A program made the translations under genes and the position numbers. From Saprospiraceae bacterium (lineage in GTDB: Bacteria > Bacteroidota > Bacteroidia > Chitinophagales > Saprospiraceae): a stretch of DNA of 64,000 nt. Below, piece by piece: positions 44,354 to 53,332 of this stretch; position 1 is the first letter of the stretch, and every line of letters starts with the position of its first letter. Under the pieces are notes generated by a model. That model was not told where the DNA came from, made no database searches, and saw nothing but the letters and a program-made list of their open reading frames with translations. The stretch spans positions 1-64,000 of the forward strand of contig JAGQWX010000010.1 of assembly GCA_020436935.1 (NCBI GenBank), given 5' to 3'.

Positions 44354-46789
44354 CTACTCTGAGATCCTTTCCGATTCCGCGTCCAGGGCTGTGTTTTTCT
44401 TTTTGTTGGAAAGTTTGGTGTTGCCCATCATATAGCTAAGGCTGAGTCCAATCCTGCGGCTATCCCAATTTCCCCTTCCATAACTGGTTTGCCCATTGAA
44501 TTTTGAAATGCCGCTCCATCCGGATTGGTAGGTAACATCACTGGCAGTAATCCTCAAATTGAGTTTGTCATTCAGGAATTTTCTTTGGAGACCAAAATCA
44601 AGACTGTAACTTGGGTCATATAAAAACACACCGCCCCAAACTCCCGGACCGCTGTACCAGGAAGAGAATTCTCCTTTCCAGTGTTTGCCCAATTTGAAGG
44701 TGTGCTGCTGATAAATACTATAACCGGCTGCCCGGACGTCCACTGTTTTTCCTCCTCCATAATCAGCAGTATTGTCAGTCAGGGAAGCCGACAAGCTCAA
44801 ATAGCAATTCCACCATTTGGTAACATCAAAGGGCAAGGAAGCGCTGCCACTGTAGATCTTTTGAGACGCGAGATTTTCCCACGTGAGGTAACCGGCCCTT
44901 GGGTCTGCTTCGTCCGGACCTAACAATCGGGTCATTTGATCATTAGTTTGGCTGTAGGCTACTTTGAATGTAAACCGATATTGTAAAGTATACCCAAGCT
45001 CCACATTATTGACGATTTCTGGACGTAAAAATGAATTTCCCTGGGTATATGATGTTTCACTCACCTGGATTTTAAAGGGATTGAGCAATTGATAGTCGGG
45101 CCTGTTGATGCGTCTTCCATATTGAAAGGATAATGAGTTACCGGATTTTCCTGCAAACCTCACACCGAGGGTGGGAAACATGTTGAGATATGACCTCCTG
45201 ACGCTCTGATTTCCACCTGCAGCTTCATGGGCATTCAATTTACTCAGGGTCTGGGTATGCTCTGCCCTTAAGCCGGCCGAGAGTTCAATAGTTTTGGAAA
45301 GACTGCCCGAATAATTCAGATATGCAGCATTCACCAGTTCGCCATAAGTAAAATCACTAGACCTTTGAGGGTTGAATACCTCATTGTCGTTGACTATGTT
45401 GTTGAATAGATAACTGTTGTCTGTTGTCACATTGCTGATTTTATAGCCCATTGCATATTTTCCGGATTTGTGGTCAAAGCTATAATCTGCCTTTCCGGAC
45501 AACAATTGTATGCCAACAGGAGTGGTGTATCTTACCTCCCTGCTGCTTAGACTAATTGACCCATCTGATGAAAAATAATTATTGGGTTGAATGTAGGAAG
45601 CCATATTGTCGTACAATCCATAATTTGCTTCCGCATGCCATTTTTTGTTGCCCGAGCTTTTGTCATAGCTGGTATTGAATGCCAACCAGTTTCTTTCCGA
45701 GTCCGAACTGTTATTGGCAATCAGTATGCTGTCAGGCATGCCATCGCCAGTGATTCTGGATATGCTGGTACTGTTGTTGCTTTGCGCGTTTTGAAGGTTG
45801 AGTTGACCTGAAGCCTGGACTCCTATTTTGGCACCATCAGCAAGACTGACATCAGCTCCAAGAGTGGATGAGAGCCCTGAATAACTTTGAAGATGTTTGG
45901 TTTCATCATCGATATCCAGCCCATTTTGTAAATTGTTGAATACCAGTTCACTGAATCGTTTTCCACCATTTACCTGTGCATTTCCAAATGCATTGAGCAG
46001 CTTGTTTTTATAGTTACCCACAAATCCAAGATTGCCTGTGGTGTATCTTCCTTTGCTGACGCTGGAGCTAATGGTTGCATTGCTTCCCCAATCTTCGCTT
46101 TTTCTCAAGCGTATATCGATGATGCCCGCATTGCCCTGGGCCTCGTACATAGACCCCGGATTGGTGATGATTTCAAATTTTTCTATCTGCTCTGCGGTCA
46201 GATTTTGTAAATAACTCGACAAATCGTCCCCCGAAAGCGGCAATCTTTTGCCATCTACATACACCATGACGCCTGATCTGCCCATGACAACAAGATTATT
46301 CTGGTTGTCAACCATGACCCCGGGAGCTTTGCGAAGCAAGTTGAGGGCATTGTCCCCTGAGGAATTGATGGTCCCCTGAACATTGAAGATGGTACGATCT
46401 GCTTTCACTTCGATGGTTCTTCTTTGGCCACTGATGACTACCTCTTCGAGGACCTCCTGCATGGATATCAATTGTGTTGGTGGCAGTATTACGTCCTTAT
46501 TCAAAACAGAAATGGACTGAGACAAATGATCCATCATGCCAAGACTTTGGGTACGGATAAAGTAGTTTCCATTTTGCAAGTCTGTAAATACATACGATCC
46601 GCTTTCATCCGTCACCTCTCCCTTTAGAAATGTTGAATCCGGAAGATTAAACAAAACCACAGTGACAAAAGCCAAAGGTTCAGCATTTTCATTGATAACG
46701 TTTCCTTTGATATTAAAGCCTTGGCCTCTAGCAACCGATCCCAATGTGCATATTATCAGCAAGGTCAAATACATTGATTTCATATCCAT
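44354..46789 (-). CDS. TonB-dependent receptor-like outer-membrane beta-barrel protein
   Basis: An 811-residue outer-membrane protein: signal peptide, a CarboxypepD_reg-like beta-sandwich (about 25-110, FNIKGNVINENAEPLAFVTV), a plug domain (about 120-230 with LLRKAPGVMVD and IEKFEIITNPGSMYEAQG), then a large barrel of the OMP_b-brl_3 type. No SusD partner gene is adjacent, so it is not a classical polysaccharide-utilisation pair. The ligand is unknown. It is divergent from the second LytS/LytTR operon. Confidence 0.9.
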   Translation of the reverse strand: MDMKSMYLTLLIICTLGSVARGQGFNIKGNVINENAEPLAFVTVVLFNLPDSTFLKGEVTDESGSYVFTDLQNGNYFIRTQSLGMMDHLSQSISVLNKDVILPPTQLISMQEVLEEVVISGQRRTIEVKADRTIFNVQGTINSSGDNALNLLRKAPGVMVDNQNNLVVMGRSGVMVYVDGKRLPLSGDDLSSYLQNLTAEQIEKFEIITNPGSMYEAQGNAGIIDIRLRKSEDWGSNATISSSVSKGRYTTGNLGFVGNYKNKLLNAFGNAQVNGGKRFSELVFNNLQNGLDIDDETKHLQSYSGLSSTLGADVSLADGAKIGVQASGQLNLQNAQSNNSTSISRITGDGMPDSILIANNSSDSERNWLAFNTSYDKSSGNKKWHAEANYGLYDNMASYIQPNNYFSSDGSISLSSREVRYTTPVGIQLLSGKADYSFDHKSGKYAMGYKISNVTTDNSYLFNNIVNDNEVFNPQRSSDFTYGELVNAAYLNYSGSLSKTIELSAGLRAEHTQTLSKLNAHEAAGGNQSVRRSYLNMFPTLGVRFAGKSGNSLSFQYGRRINRPDYQLLNPFKIQVSETSYTQGNSFLRPEIVNNVELGYTLQYRFTFKVAYSQTNDQMTRLLGPDEADPRAGYLTWENLASQKIYSGSASLPFDVTKWWNCYLSLSASLTDNTADYGGGKTVDVRAAGYSIYQQHTFKLGKHWKGEFSSWYSGPGVWGGVFLYDPSYSLDFGLQRKFLNDKLNLRITASDVTYQSGWSGISKFNGQTSYGRGNWDSRRIGLSLSYMMGNTKLSNKKKNTALDAESERISE

Positions 46790-46961
46790 TTTATTTTGAT
46801 TTCTGAGACAAAGTTGATGGATCGTGCTTTGTGATTAAAGCGAGAACCGTCGGGCTGCCATTAAGATCGGTCAAATTAGCTCCATGGTCATCGGTCGCCA
46901 TATTTGGCCATTCACCGATTATGGTTTGGAAATAAATGTGCATATCTTGATCTTCGCGGCT

Positions 46962-48050
46962 ATGTTGGAAAAGAAAGATCGTCTTCATGCAAAAATCATT
47001 TGGGGCATAAGCCTTTGGGAATTACTTACCTTCCTTGGCGTTTACCTCTTTCTTTATTTGACTTATGCTTTGACACTGGCCATCAATGAAACGGGATATA
47101 CCGATTATACTTTTCAGGAATTGCTGAGCCATTACCTGGAGAGTCATTTTATCGATTATGGTATAAAGTTTCTGCTCACCATTCCACTGTGGTATTTGTA
47201 TTTCAGGTGGCTTACCCACTGGTCCCTGGCCTATAAAATTGGAATGCACCTTGTGACGCTTCCAATTTTTGTGGTGTTATGGCAACGTATCTTTTATTGG
47301 TCTATGGAACAAATGGGGAGAGGCCACCTTGGGGGTAATGCAAGGGTTTGGGACATTTATATTCCTGCATTGATATATCTGATAGAATTTGGGATTTTTC
47401 ATGCTTACCACTATCATAAAAGCGTGCAACAGCAAAAACGTGTGGAAGAAGAACTCAGAAGGGCTAATCTCGAAAGTGAACTCTCAGCTTTAAAAGCCCA
47501 GCTCAACCCACATTTTCTTTATAATATTTTCAATACAATCAATGCATCTGTGCCTCCTGAGCAGGAGATGACCAGGGAAATGATTGCCTCACTTTCTGAT
47601 CTTTTCAGATATCAGCTGCAGGCTTCAAAAAATCAATTTGTGACTTTAAACGAAGAGCTCGACTTTGTGAGAAAATATTTGGTTTTGGAGAAAATGAGAA
47701 TGGGAGAAAGACTGCAATTTTCTATTGAAGTAGACCCAGATTGTCTGGATGAAAAAATACCCTCTATGATCCTGCAACCGTTGGTGGAAAATGCCGTTAA
47801 GCATGGGATTGCTCCTAAAATGGATGGAGGTAAAGTAAATATTAATATTCAGAGCTCAGGGGATGAATTATATTTTGAAATTGCAGATAATGGAATGGGG
47901 CTTGCCGAAAATGCGGATGTCCACTCGGGTACAGGTTTATCCAATACCAGATTGAGACTGGAGAAAATGTACCAATCCCCACTACTTTATGAAAACAATT
48001 TGCCATCCGGATTTATTGTAAGGTTCAACATTCCCAAATCTCAAAAATGA
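46962..48050 (+). CDS. LytS-type sensor histidine kinase, second copy
   Basis: About 362 residues from the ATG at 46962 (the frame is open to 46884). About four membrane segments are followed by a coiled linker (KSVQQQKRVEEELRRANLE), the phosphoacceptor in QLNPHFLYNIFNTI and an ATPase domain with PLVENAVKHGI and GTGLSNTRLRLE. It overlaps the LytTR regulator gene by four bases (ATGA). Its location beside a TonB-type receptor and an outer-membrane barrel could mean it regulates them; that is inference. Confidence 0.93.
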   Translation: MLEKKDRLHAKIIWGISLWELLTFLGVYLFLYLTYALTLAINETGYTDYTFQELLSHYLESHFIDYGIKFLLTIPLWYLYFRWLTHWSLAYKIGMHLVTLPIFVVLWQRIFYWSMEQMGRGHLGGNARVWDIYIPALIYLIEFGIFHAYHYHKSVQQQKRVEEELRRANLESELSALKAQLNPHFLYNIFNTINASVPPEQEMTREMIASLSDLFRYQLQASKNQFVTLNEELDFVRKYLVLEKMRMGERLQFSIEVDPDCLDEKIPSMILQPLVENAVKHGIAPKMDGGKVNINIQSSGDELYFEIADNGMGLAENADVHSGTGLSNTRLRLEKMYQSPLLYENNLPSGFIVRFNIPKSQK

Positions 48051-48772
48051 AGAAAGTAATTTTGGTGGATGACGAAGATGCAGGAAGAACTCTTATCCGG
48101 CAATACTTGCAACATTTCCCGGAGATGATCATTGTGGGAGAAGCCAATAATGGTGTAGATGCCCTGGATTTGATCAACAGATTTAAACCTGATATTCTTT
48201 TTCTTGACATACAAATGCCGGGTCTTTCGGGTTTTGATGTCATCAAACATCTCGAAGAGATACCATTGACGGTTTTCTCTACAGCATTCGACAAGTATGC
48301 TTTGCAAGCTTTCGAGGTGCACGCAGTAGATTACTTGCTGAAGCCTTATACTTTGGAGAGGTTTAAAACCTGTATGCAAAAGCTGAATTCAAATGCTGGC
48401 TCAAACAATGTGCAAACCCTGGCAGAAAGTCTTATCAATCCACAGACTTATCCTGACAAAATCCTGGTGCAAAAAGCTCAGCGTCTGATTGCCGTGAGTA
48501 TCAGTGATATCATCAGAATTGAGGCAGAAGGAGATTACTCAAATCTGATCACCACAACTGCAAACCACTTGAGCAATTTTGGCATATCTGCGCTTGAAAG
48601 CAGGCTTTCTCCTTCAAATTTTATCCGGGTTCACCGATCGTCGATGGTCAATATTTCTTACATCAAAGAGGTACACAAGTACAGTCATTCCTTTGACATT
48701 GTCATGCAAAACGGGGATGTCGTAAAAGTGAGCAGGTCCTACATGGATAGCATCAAAAAATTTATTTTTTAA
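48047..48772 (+). CDS. LytTR-family response regulator, second copy
   Basis: A 241-residue receiver plus LytTR regulator. The phosphorylation site is D54 (FLDIQMPGLSG), with VDDE at 7-10. The LytTR domain has LVQKAQRLIAVSISDIIRIE and NFIRVHRSSMVNI. It is translationally coupled to its kinase. It resembles the regulator at 38551 in layout but is clearly a different paralogue. Confidence 0.95.
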   Translation: MKKVILVDDEDAGRTLIRQYLQHFPEMIIVGEANNGVDALDLINRFKPDILFLDIQMPGLSGFDVIKHLEEIPLTVFSTAFDKYALQAFEVHAVDYLLKPYTLERFKTCMQKLNSNAGSNNVQTLAESLINPQTYPDKILVQKAQRLIAVSISDIIRIEAEGDYSNLITTTANHLSNFGISALESRLSPSNFIRVHRSSMVNISYIKEVHKYSHSFDIVMQNGDVVKVSRSYMDSIKKFIF

Positions 48773-48832
48773 TCAATACAGTTGAGCCGGGCCCACCTCA
48801 AAAATTTATTTACACATTACATATTTCTCTTA

Positions 48833-48840
48833 TATATTTG
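48833..48840 (+). promoter_or_regulatory. -7 promoter box for the outer-membrane barrel gene
   Basis: TATATTTG matches TAnnTTTG, 12 bp before the ATG at 48852, which would give a nearly leaderless transcript. No clear TTTG lies 19 bp upstream. Confidence 0.5.
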
Positions 48841-48851
48841 CATAAAAAACT

Positions 48852-50066
48852 ATGAGATTAAGTTTATTATGGGGTTTACTTCTTGTATCTGTGACTCTTG
48901 TGGGACAGTCCAAACTGGAAGGATTTTATATTGATATGAGTGGTGACACCATTTATGGTTCGATCATGGCAGATATCAATTCAGATTTAGAAAAAATTTC
49001 GTTTTTTGATGCAAATGAGGATCTATTGGTACTCACTCCTGCAAATGCAAGGTCAATTCAGGGTCCCTTGTTTGGCAAACTTACATCTGGCCTGTCAGGG
49101 AAGAATTTCGTTCAGACTTTGATGGAAGGTAAAATTGATGTCCACCGGAATAAGGATACCCTGCTTTTGATCAAGGATGGGACCACCAACAAATTGATTT
49201 TGAGTGAAAAGAGTGCCAATGCAGTCAACAACAGTGGTATAAGTAGGAATCAGCAATTGGGCGTCATTAAACTACTAACTTTTGACGGACCTGCTGATCT
49301 TTATAAAGCCAACGAGGTCAAATTGAACTACTCAGGATTAACCAATCTTTTCCGGGATTATAATATCGCAATGAATGCCCTGGAAGCCGACTATACCAAA
49401 CTGAATAAAAAGTTGAAATTTTCCTGGGGAATTTTGTTGGGGGCAGGCTATACTTCAGCTGCATATAACGAGGTAAAACAGAGTGGTATTAACTTTGATC
49501 CTTATGAAATTGGTCATTTGCAGTCCATCGATAAAAACTTTGGTATCAGCCTCAAATTCAGAAATGTCGGCAGATACCACCGGATCGCTTTTGAGACATC
49601 ACCGCATATTTCATTACAAAATCTTACCTCTAACCTTAACTATAATACGACCGTTTACAACAACGACATCACCAACGATATCAAAATGACCAGTCTGAAT
49701 GTGCCATTGATATTCAACTATTCCATTTTTAACACTGTGAAAAGTTATTTGTATATCAATGGCGGTTTCAACGCCAAATTCAATTTTAATACTTCTTATG
49801 ATGTTGATATTGTGAGATCATATCTCGCCGTGCAGGGTTTTGAACCTATTAGAGAAATGGAAGAAAGGTCAGAATGGCTCGCAGATGCACAGTATTCTCC
49901 AATTGTGGGACTCAGTTATCTTTCTATGGGGAAGGCGGTAGAGTTTGAAGCTGCTTTGAGGTATCAGTATGTTTCGCAGTATATGCGCGTAGGCCCGGGA
50001 GGTGTAAGCCAGAATGTTTCGCTTACTTTGTCTGTAAGAATGCCTGCCGGAGGAAATAAAAAATAG
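48852..50066 (+). CDS. outer-membrane beta-barrel protein (PorT-like fold)
   Basis: A 404-residue exported protein with a signal peptide (cleaved near LVGQSK). The first half is a soluble domain typical of Bacteroidota proteins (GFYIDMSGDTIYGSI). From about residue 190 the sequence alternates like a small outer-membrane barrel (FSWGILLGAGYTSAAY and later SVRMPAGG at the C-terminus). No enzymatic motif is visible. It may be a surface or assembly protein. Confidence 0.78.
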   Translation: MRLSLLWGLLLVSVTLVGQSKLEGFYIDMSGDTIYGSIMADINSDLEKISFFDANEDLLVLTPANARSIQGPLFGKLTSGLSGKNFVQTLMEGKIDVHRNKDTLLLIKDGTTNKLILSEKSANAVNNSGISRNQQLGVIKLLTFDGPADLYKANEVKLNYSGLTNLFRDYNIAMNALEADYTKLNKKLKFSWGILLGAGYTSAAYNEVKQSGINFDPYEIGHLQSIDKNFGISLKFRNVGRYHRIAFETSPHISLQNLTSNLNYNTTVYNNDITNDIKMTSLNVPLIFNYSIFNTVKSYLYINGGFNAKFNFNTSYDVDIVRSYLAVQGFEPIREMEERSEWLADAQYSPIVGLSYLSMGKAVEFEAALRYQYVSQYMRVGPGGVSQNVSLTLSVRMPAGGNKK

Positions 50067-50135
50067 GCGCTCGGTAACCTGTGTCACCTTTTACATTCAG
50101 AAAGCGGTGTATCATTGCTTTCTAAAATTTAGTAT

Positions 50136-50444
50136 ATGTTATCATTCTTAAAAAAGCTTTTCAGTCCCGGTCCTGGTGTGGATTATGTCGCATTGGTAGA
50201 ACAGGGAGCGCAAATCATTGACGTAAGGACAAAACCGGAATTTGCCAGCGGGCATATCAAAGGTTCAATAAATATTCCATTACAGGAGTTGGAGCAAAAT
50301 CTCAAAAAGATTGACAAATCAAAACCTGTGATCACTTGTTGTGCTTCCGGAATGAGAAGTTCATCAGCTACCAGCATTCTTAATGCCAGGGGATATCAGG
50401 CATACAATGGAGGTGGCTGGGCCAGCCTCAGGAATGCGATGTAA
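50136..50444 (+). CDS. single-domain rhodanese-like protein
   Basis: A 102-residue rhodanese domain. The active-site loop is C-x-S-G-M-R-S within TCCASGMRSS, preceded by IDVRTKPEFASGHIKGSINIPL, the CH2-type conserved region. It would carry sulfane sulfur as a persulfide. There is no signal peptide, so it is cytoplasmic. It stands alone between the barrel gene and the convergent M14 peptidase gene. Confidence 0.93.
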   Translation: MLSFLKKLFSPGPGVDYVALVEQGAQIIDVRTKPEFASGHIKGSINIPLQELEQNLKKIDKSKPVITCCASGMRSSSATSILNARGYQAYNGGGWASLRNAM

Positions 50445-50473
50445 AAAAATGATTTAAAATAAAAAGGCGGGCA

Positions 50474-52834
50474 TTACAACTTTGAAAAGCTTGAAGTGGT
50501 GATGCCTGTTTTTTTGTCTGAAAGTCTGATGTGATAAAGTCCTTTCGTCAAGCTTTCCACATTGATTCCGGAATTGTTAAGAGCACCCTTTTTGACTTCC
50601 TGACCGAGGGCATTGAAAATCGTAAATTGTGCATCTTGCACCCCTTCAACCTGAAGGATTTCAGTGACAGGATTAGGATAAAGACTGATGTCGTTGTTGT
50701 CCAATTCATTGCTTGATGTGGTGAATTTTTCAATCACCCTTACTCTGAAATTATCTATGTAAATGCCGTCAAAGTCATTGAGTTCATCCGCGGACAAAAC
50801 AAAACGTATAAATACGGTCTTATTGCCGACCAGATCAGACAAGTCTATTTCTTCTTCAATCCATGAGGTCTGAAAACCGTCATAAACCACCTGGTTGATG
50901 TTGTTGATGCGTGTGTATTTGCCACAAAGAGGATAATAATTGACACCATCTGTTGAGGCCTGGATTTGAGCATAGTCAAAATCTTCCTCAATCGCCCATC
51001 TTGCATTGAACAATATTTTTGCCTTATGTGCCTTACTCAGGTCAAATGTCTGAGGGACCGTTGCATAAGTTGTGGTGCCTGACTTGTAAAGTGATGTTGG
51101 AGAATCTGTTAATGAATAAGTTCCATCAACTTTCACGATGTTGGTCCTTGTCCATGTCCCGGTGGTGACCCAGTTGAAATTGGTTTCAAAATTATCCTGG
51201 AATATGGGAGTTTCTTTGGATCTGAAATACTGCAATACCTCTTTTTTGGTTTCGCTGAATTCGTCATAAGATAAGGTATAGGTAAAACTCACCTCTTCGC
51301 CATCCAGCAAATCGCTGTTGAGGTTGAATTTAAAGGTGAGGGTATCTGTATCTCCTGATTGAAGGTTGAGCTGTAGATCTACTTGTCTGCTTCCTGTACT
51401 CTGAATGGTGCCTTTGTCAATGAATAAACTCAACCAAACCGGTTCGTTTCTAAAGCCATATTTATTGACAACAAAAGAAATGGACTTTGATTCATTGCTC
51501 AAACCTATTGGTAAGTTGACCGGACGGGCTTCACTGTAGTTTCTAGCTAGTTTTGGCAATTTAAGATTCATATCCATGACCGATTTATTGAGCATGTCAA
51601 TATCACCAGCCACAGGATAAAAAGACCCACCAATTTCTGGAGTAAAACTGAACACCCTATTTTTGGTTGTTACTTCACCATACATCCAGTCATCGCTGTC
51701 TCCATTGGTTCTATAACCAACAGTTTCTTCTCCTTTTCCAGAAATAAAACAATTCTCATCAGTCAGCAAACCCCCTACTGATCTGAATCGCTCCTGATGT
51801 GGGTTTGGATCTGAGGTATATCCCCATGGATAAATGAGGTAGTTGCCGTGGGTATGATAATTGAGGTTGAGCAAGAAGTGATGTCCGGAGATAAAATCAG
51901 CTACTGCCTGTGTTTCGGGCTCTGAGAATGCTTCTTTACCTCTATAGGTTTCAGCAGTAGGAGTAGGCGACGAACCTTCATTGTCAGCCCCCCAGTTATA
52001 TCCGTAATTTCTGTTGAGGTCAACGCCAATTACTTCATTCTTTTCGTTTTTTCTCTTGTTTTTCCTCCACATCCCTCCACCTGCAGGGTGAGTGGTATTG
52101 TTGGCAATGTATCCATCAGGATTCACACAAGGGATAAAGTACAATTCTGTATTGTTGATGATATTGGTTACCTCACTGTCCCGATCATAATTTTCGAGCA
52201 GGTGCCACAGATAAAATATCATCTGACTCAAACTGTTGGGCTCTCGTGCATGGTGTAATGCAGTATAGAGTACCTCTGGTTTATTTTGTTTGAATTCGGG
52301 ATTGTTGCTTACTCTGACATAAAGGATATCACGGCCCTCCAGCGTTTTGATGGAAGAAATGGGCTTGGCTAAAGATATCAGATGAGGATATTTGGCGCGC
52401 ATTTGATCCAATACGTTGAGCATTTCGGTGTAAGTATGAAAACCGCCCATTGAGCCTGCCTTATAATTGGCAGGTGTTTTCATATTGCTGAAGGTATTGC
52501 AATCCTGTACATTACATCCTGCGCCTCTGCTGTAAAGGTTTTCCAGTTCGCTTGGTCTGTTTTGATCAGAATAATAAGCTTCCAGGTCAGATATCAAAAT
52601 ATCGTAAGACCAGCCATTAGATTTAAGTATTAACAATTCTTCCTGAGAAAGTTCCAGATCGACGTATCTGCCTGGAAGAGGTTTGCTGTGATCGTAATCA
52701 ACACCGGTTTTCATGAGTTCACTAAAGTCCTTAGATTTTAAGCTTACCCTTACTTTTTGGTATTCGCCCTGCTTTTGGGAAAAGGCAATAATTGGGCATA
52801 ATAATACCATTAGGATGAACTTACATCTAATCAT
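50474..52834 (-). CDS. T9SS-secreted M14 zinc carboxypeptidase
   Basis: A 786-residue exported peptidase with a signal peptide and an M14 catalytic domain (about 110-430). The zinc ligands are in HHAREPNS (near residue 190) and a later LNYHTHG; the catalytic glutamate is in FTPEIGGSF. Next come a beta-sandwich (immune-inhibitor-A-like MAM region, DNFETNFNWVTTGTW) and a C-terminal type-A T9SS sorting domain (SLYPNPVTEILQV onward). It is released or anchored at the surface by T9SS. The start is ATG at 52834. Confidence 0.94.
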   Translation of the reverse strand: MIRCKFILMVLLCPIIAFSQKQGEYQKVRVSLKSKDFSELMKTGVDYDHSKPLPGRYVDLELSQEELLILKSNGWSYDILISDLEAYYSDQNRPSELENLYSRGAGCNVQDCNTFSNMKTPANYKAGSMGGFHTYTEMLNVLDQMRAKYPHLISLAKPISSIKTLEGRDILYVRVSNNPEFKQNKPEVLYTALHHAREPNSLSQMIFYLWHLLENYDRDSEVTNIINNTELYFIPCVNPDGYIANNTTHPAGGGMWRKNKRKNEKNEVIGVDLNRNYGYNWGADNEGSSPTPTAETYRGKEAFSEPETQAVADFISGHHFLLNLNYHTHGNYLIYPWGYTSDPNPHQERFRSVGGLLTDENCFISGKGEETVGYRTNGDSDDWMYGEVTTKNRVFSFTPEIGGSFYPVAGDIDMLNKSVMDMNLKLPKLARNYSEARPVNLPIGLSNESKSISFVVNKYGFRNEPVWLSLFIDKGTIQSTGSRQVDLQLNLQSGDTDTLTFKFNLNSDLLDGEEVSFTYTLSYDEFSETKKEVLQYFRSKETPIFQDNFETNFNWVTTGTWTRTNIVKVDGTYSLTDSPTSLYKSGTTTYATVPQTFDLSKAHKAKILFNARWAIEEDFDYAQIQASTDGVNYYPLCGKYTRINNINQVVYDGFQTSWIEEEIDLSDLVGNKTVFIRFVLSADELNDFDGIYIDNFRVRVIEKFTTSSNELDNNDISLYPNPVTEILQVEGVQDAQFTIFNALGQEVKKGALNNSGINVESLTKGLYHIRLSDKKTGITTSSFSKL

Positions 52835-52853
52835 GAGATCATTAGTTTGGCGG

Positions 52854-52861
52854 CAAAAATA
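52854..52861 (-). promoter_or_regulatory. possible -7 box of the M14 peptidase gene
   Basis: On the minus strand TATTTTTG (52861 to 52854) lies about 20 bp upstream of the ATG at 52834, matching TAnnTTTG. The -33 element is not clear. Confidence 0.4.
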
Positions 52862-53140
52862 TAAATCGTGGCTAAAATATTAAAATATTTTATAAACTAA
52901 TTATATTTAATTGAAATATAGATGATTACAGGTTAAATATTATTGTAATCTAATGGTGTCTTGCTCAAATAATGGACCTATTTGCTTGATAATGAATGAC
53001 TTGTTGCAGTTGTGAAATATTGGGAAAAGTCATTGGAATAGCATCCAAATAATTTTAATAAATTCTGGTGTTGTTTTTTAAAGATGAATAGGCTCAAATC
53101 ATAGCTGTTTGTAGTGAAATGAGGTCAATGTTCATGCTGT

Positions 53141-53313
53141 TTAACCCCCGGCTCTTGAAGGGGAGTTCATCTCTCATCACTATATTTAAGCCATGGAAGC
53201 AATGCCATTAAACCCCCGGCCCCTAAAGGGGAGTTTGTTTCCCATCACAATATGAAAGCTATGCAACCCATGCCACCTATGCAATCCATGCCACCTATGC
53301 AATCCATGCCACC
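53141..53313. repeat. interspersed CCCCCGG repeats and 18-bp tandem repeat
   Basis: Two diverged copies of a repeat with core AACCCCCGGC and GGGGAGTT lie at 53141-53180 and 53208-53248. They are followed by three tandem 18-bp units (53260-53277, 53278-53295, 53296-53313; core TATGCAATCCATGCC). The block lies just after the porX stop. The rest of the 52835-53332 gap is AT-rich with no visible gene. Confidence 0.75.
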
Positions 53314-53332
53314 TGTGCGGCAATGCCGCCAA

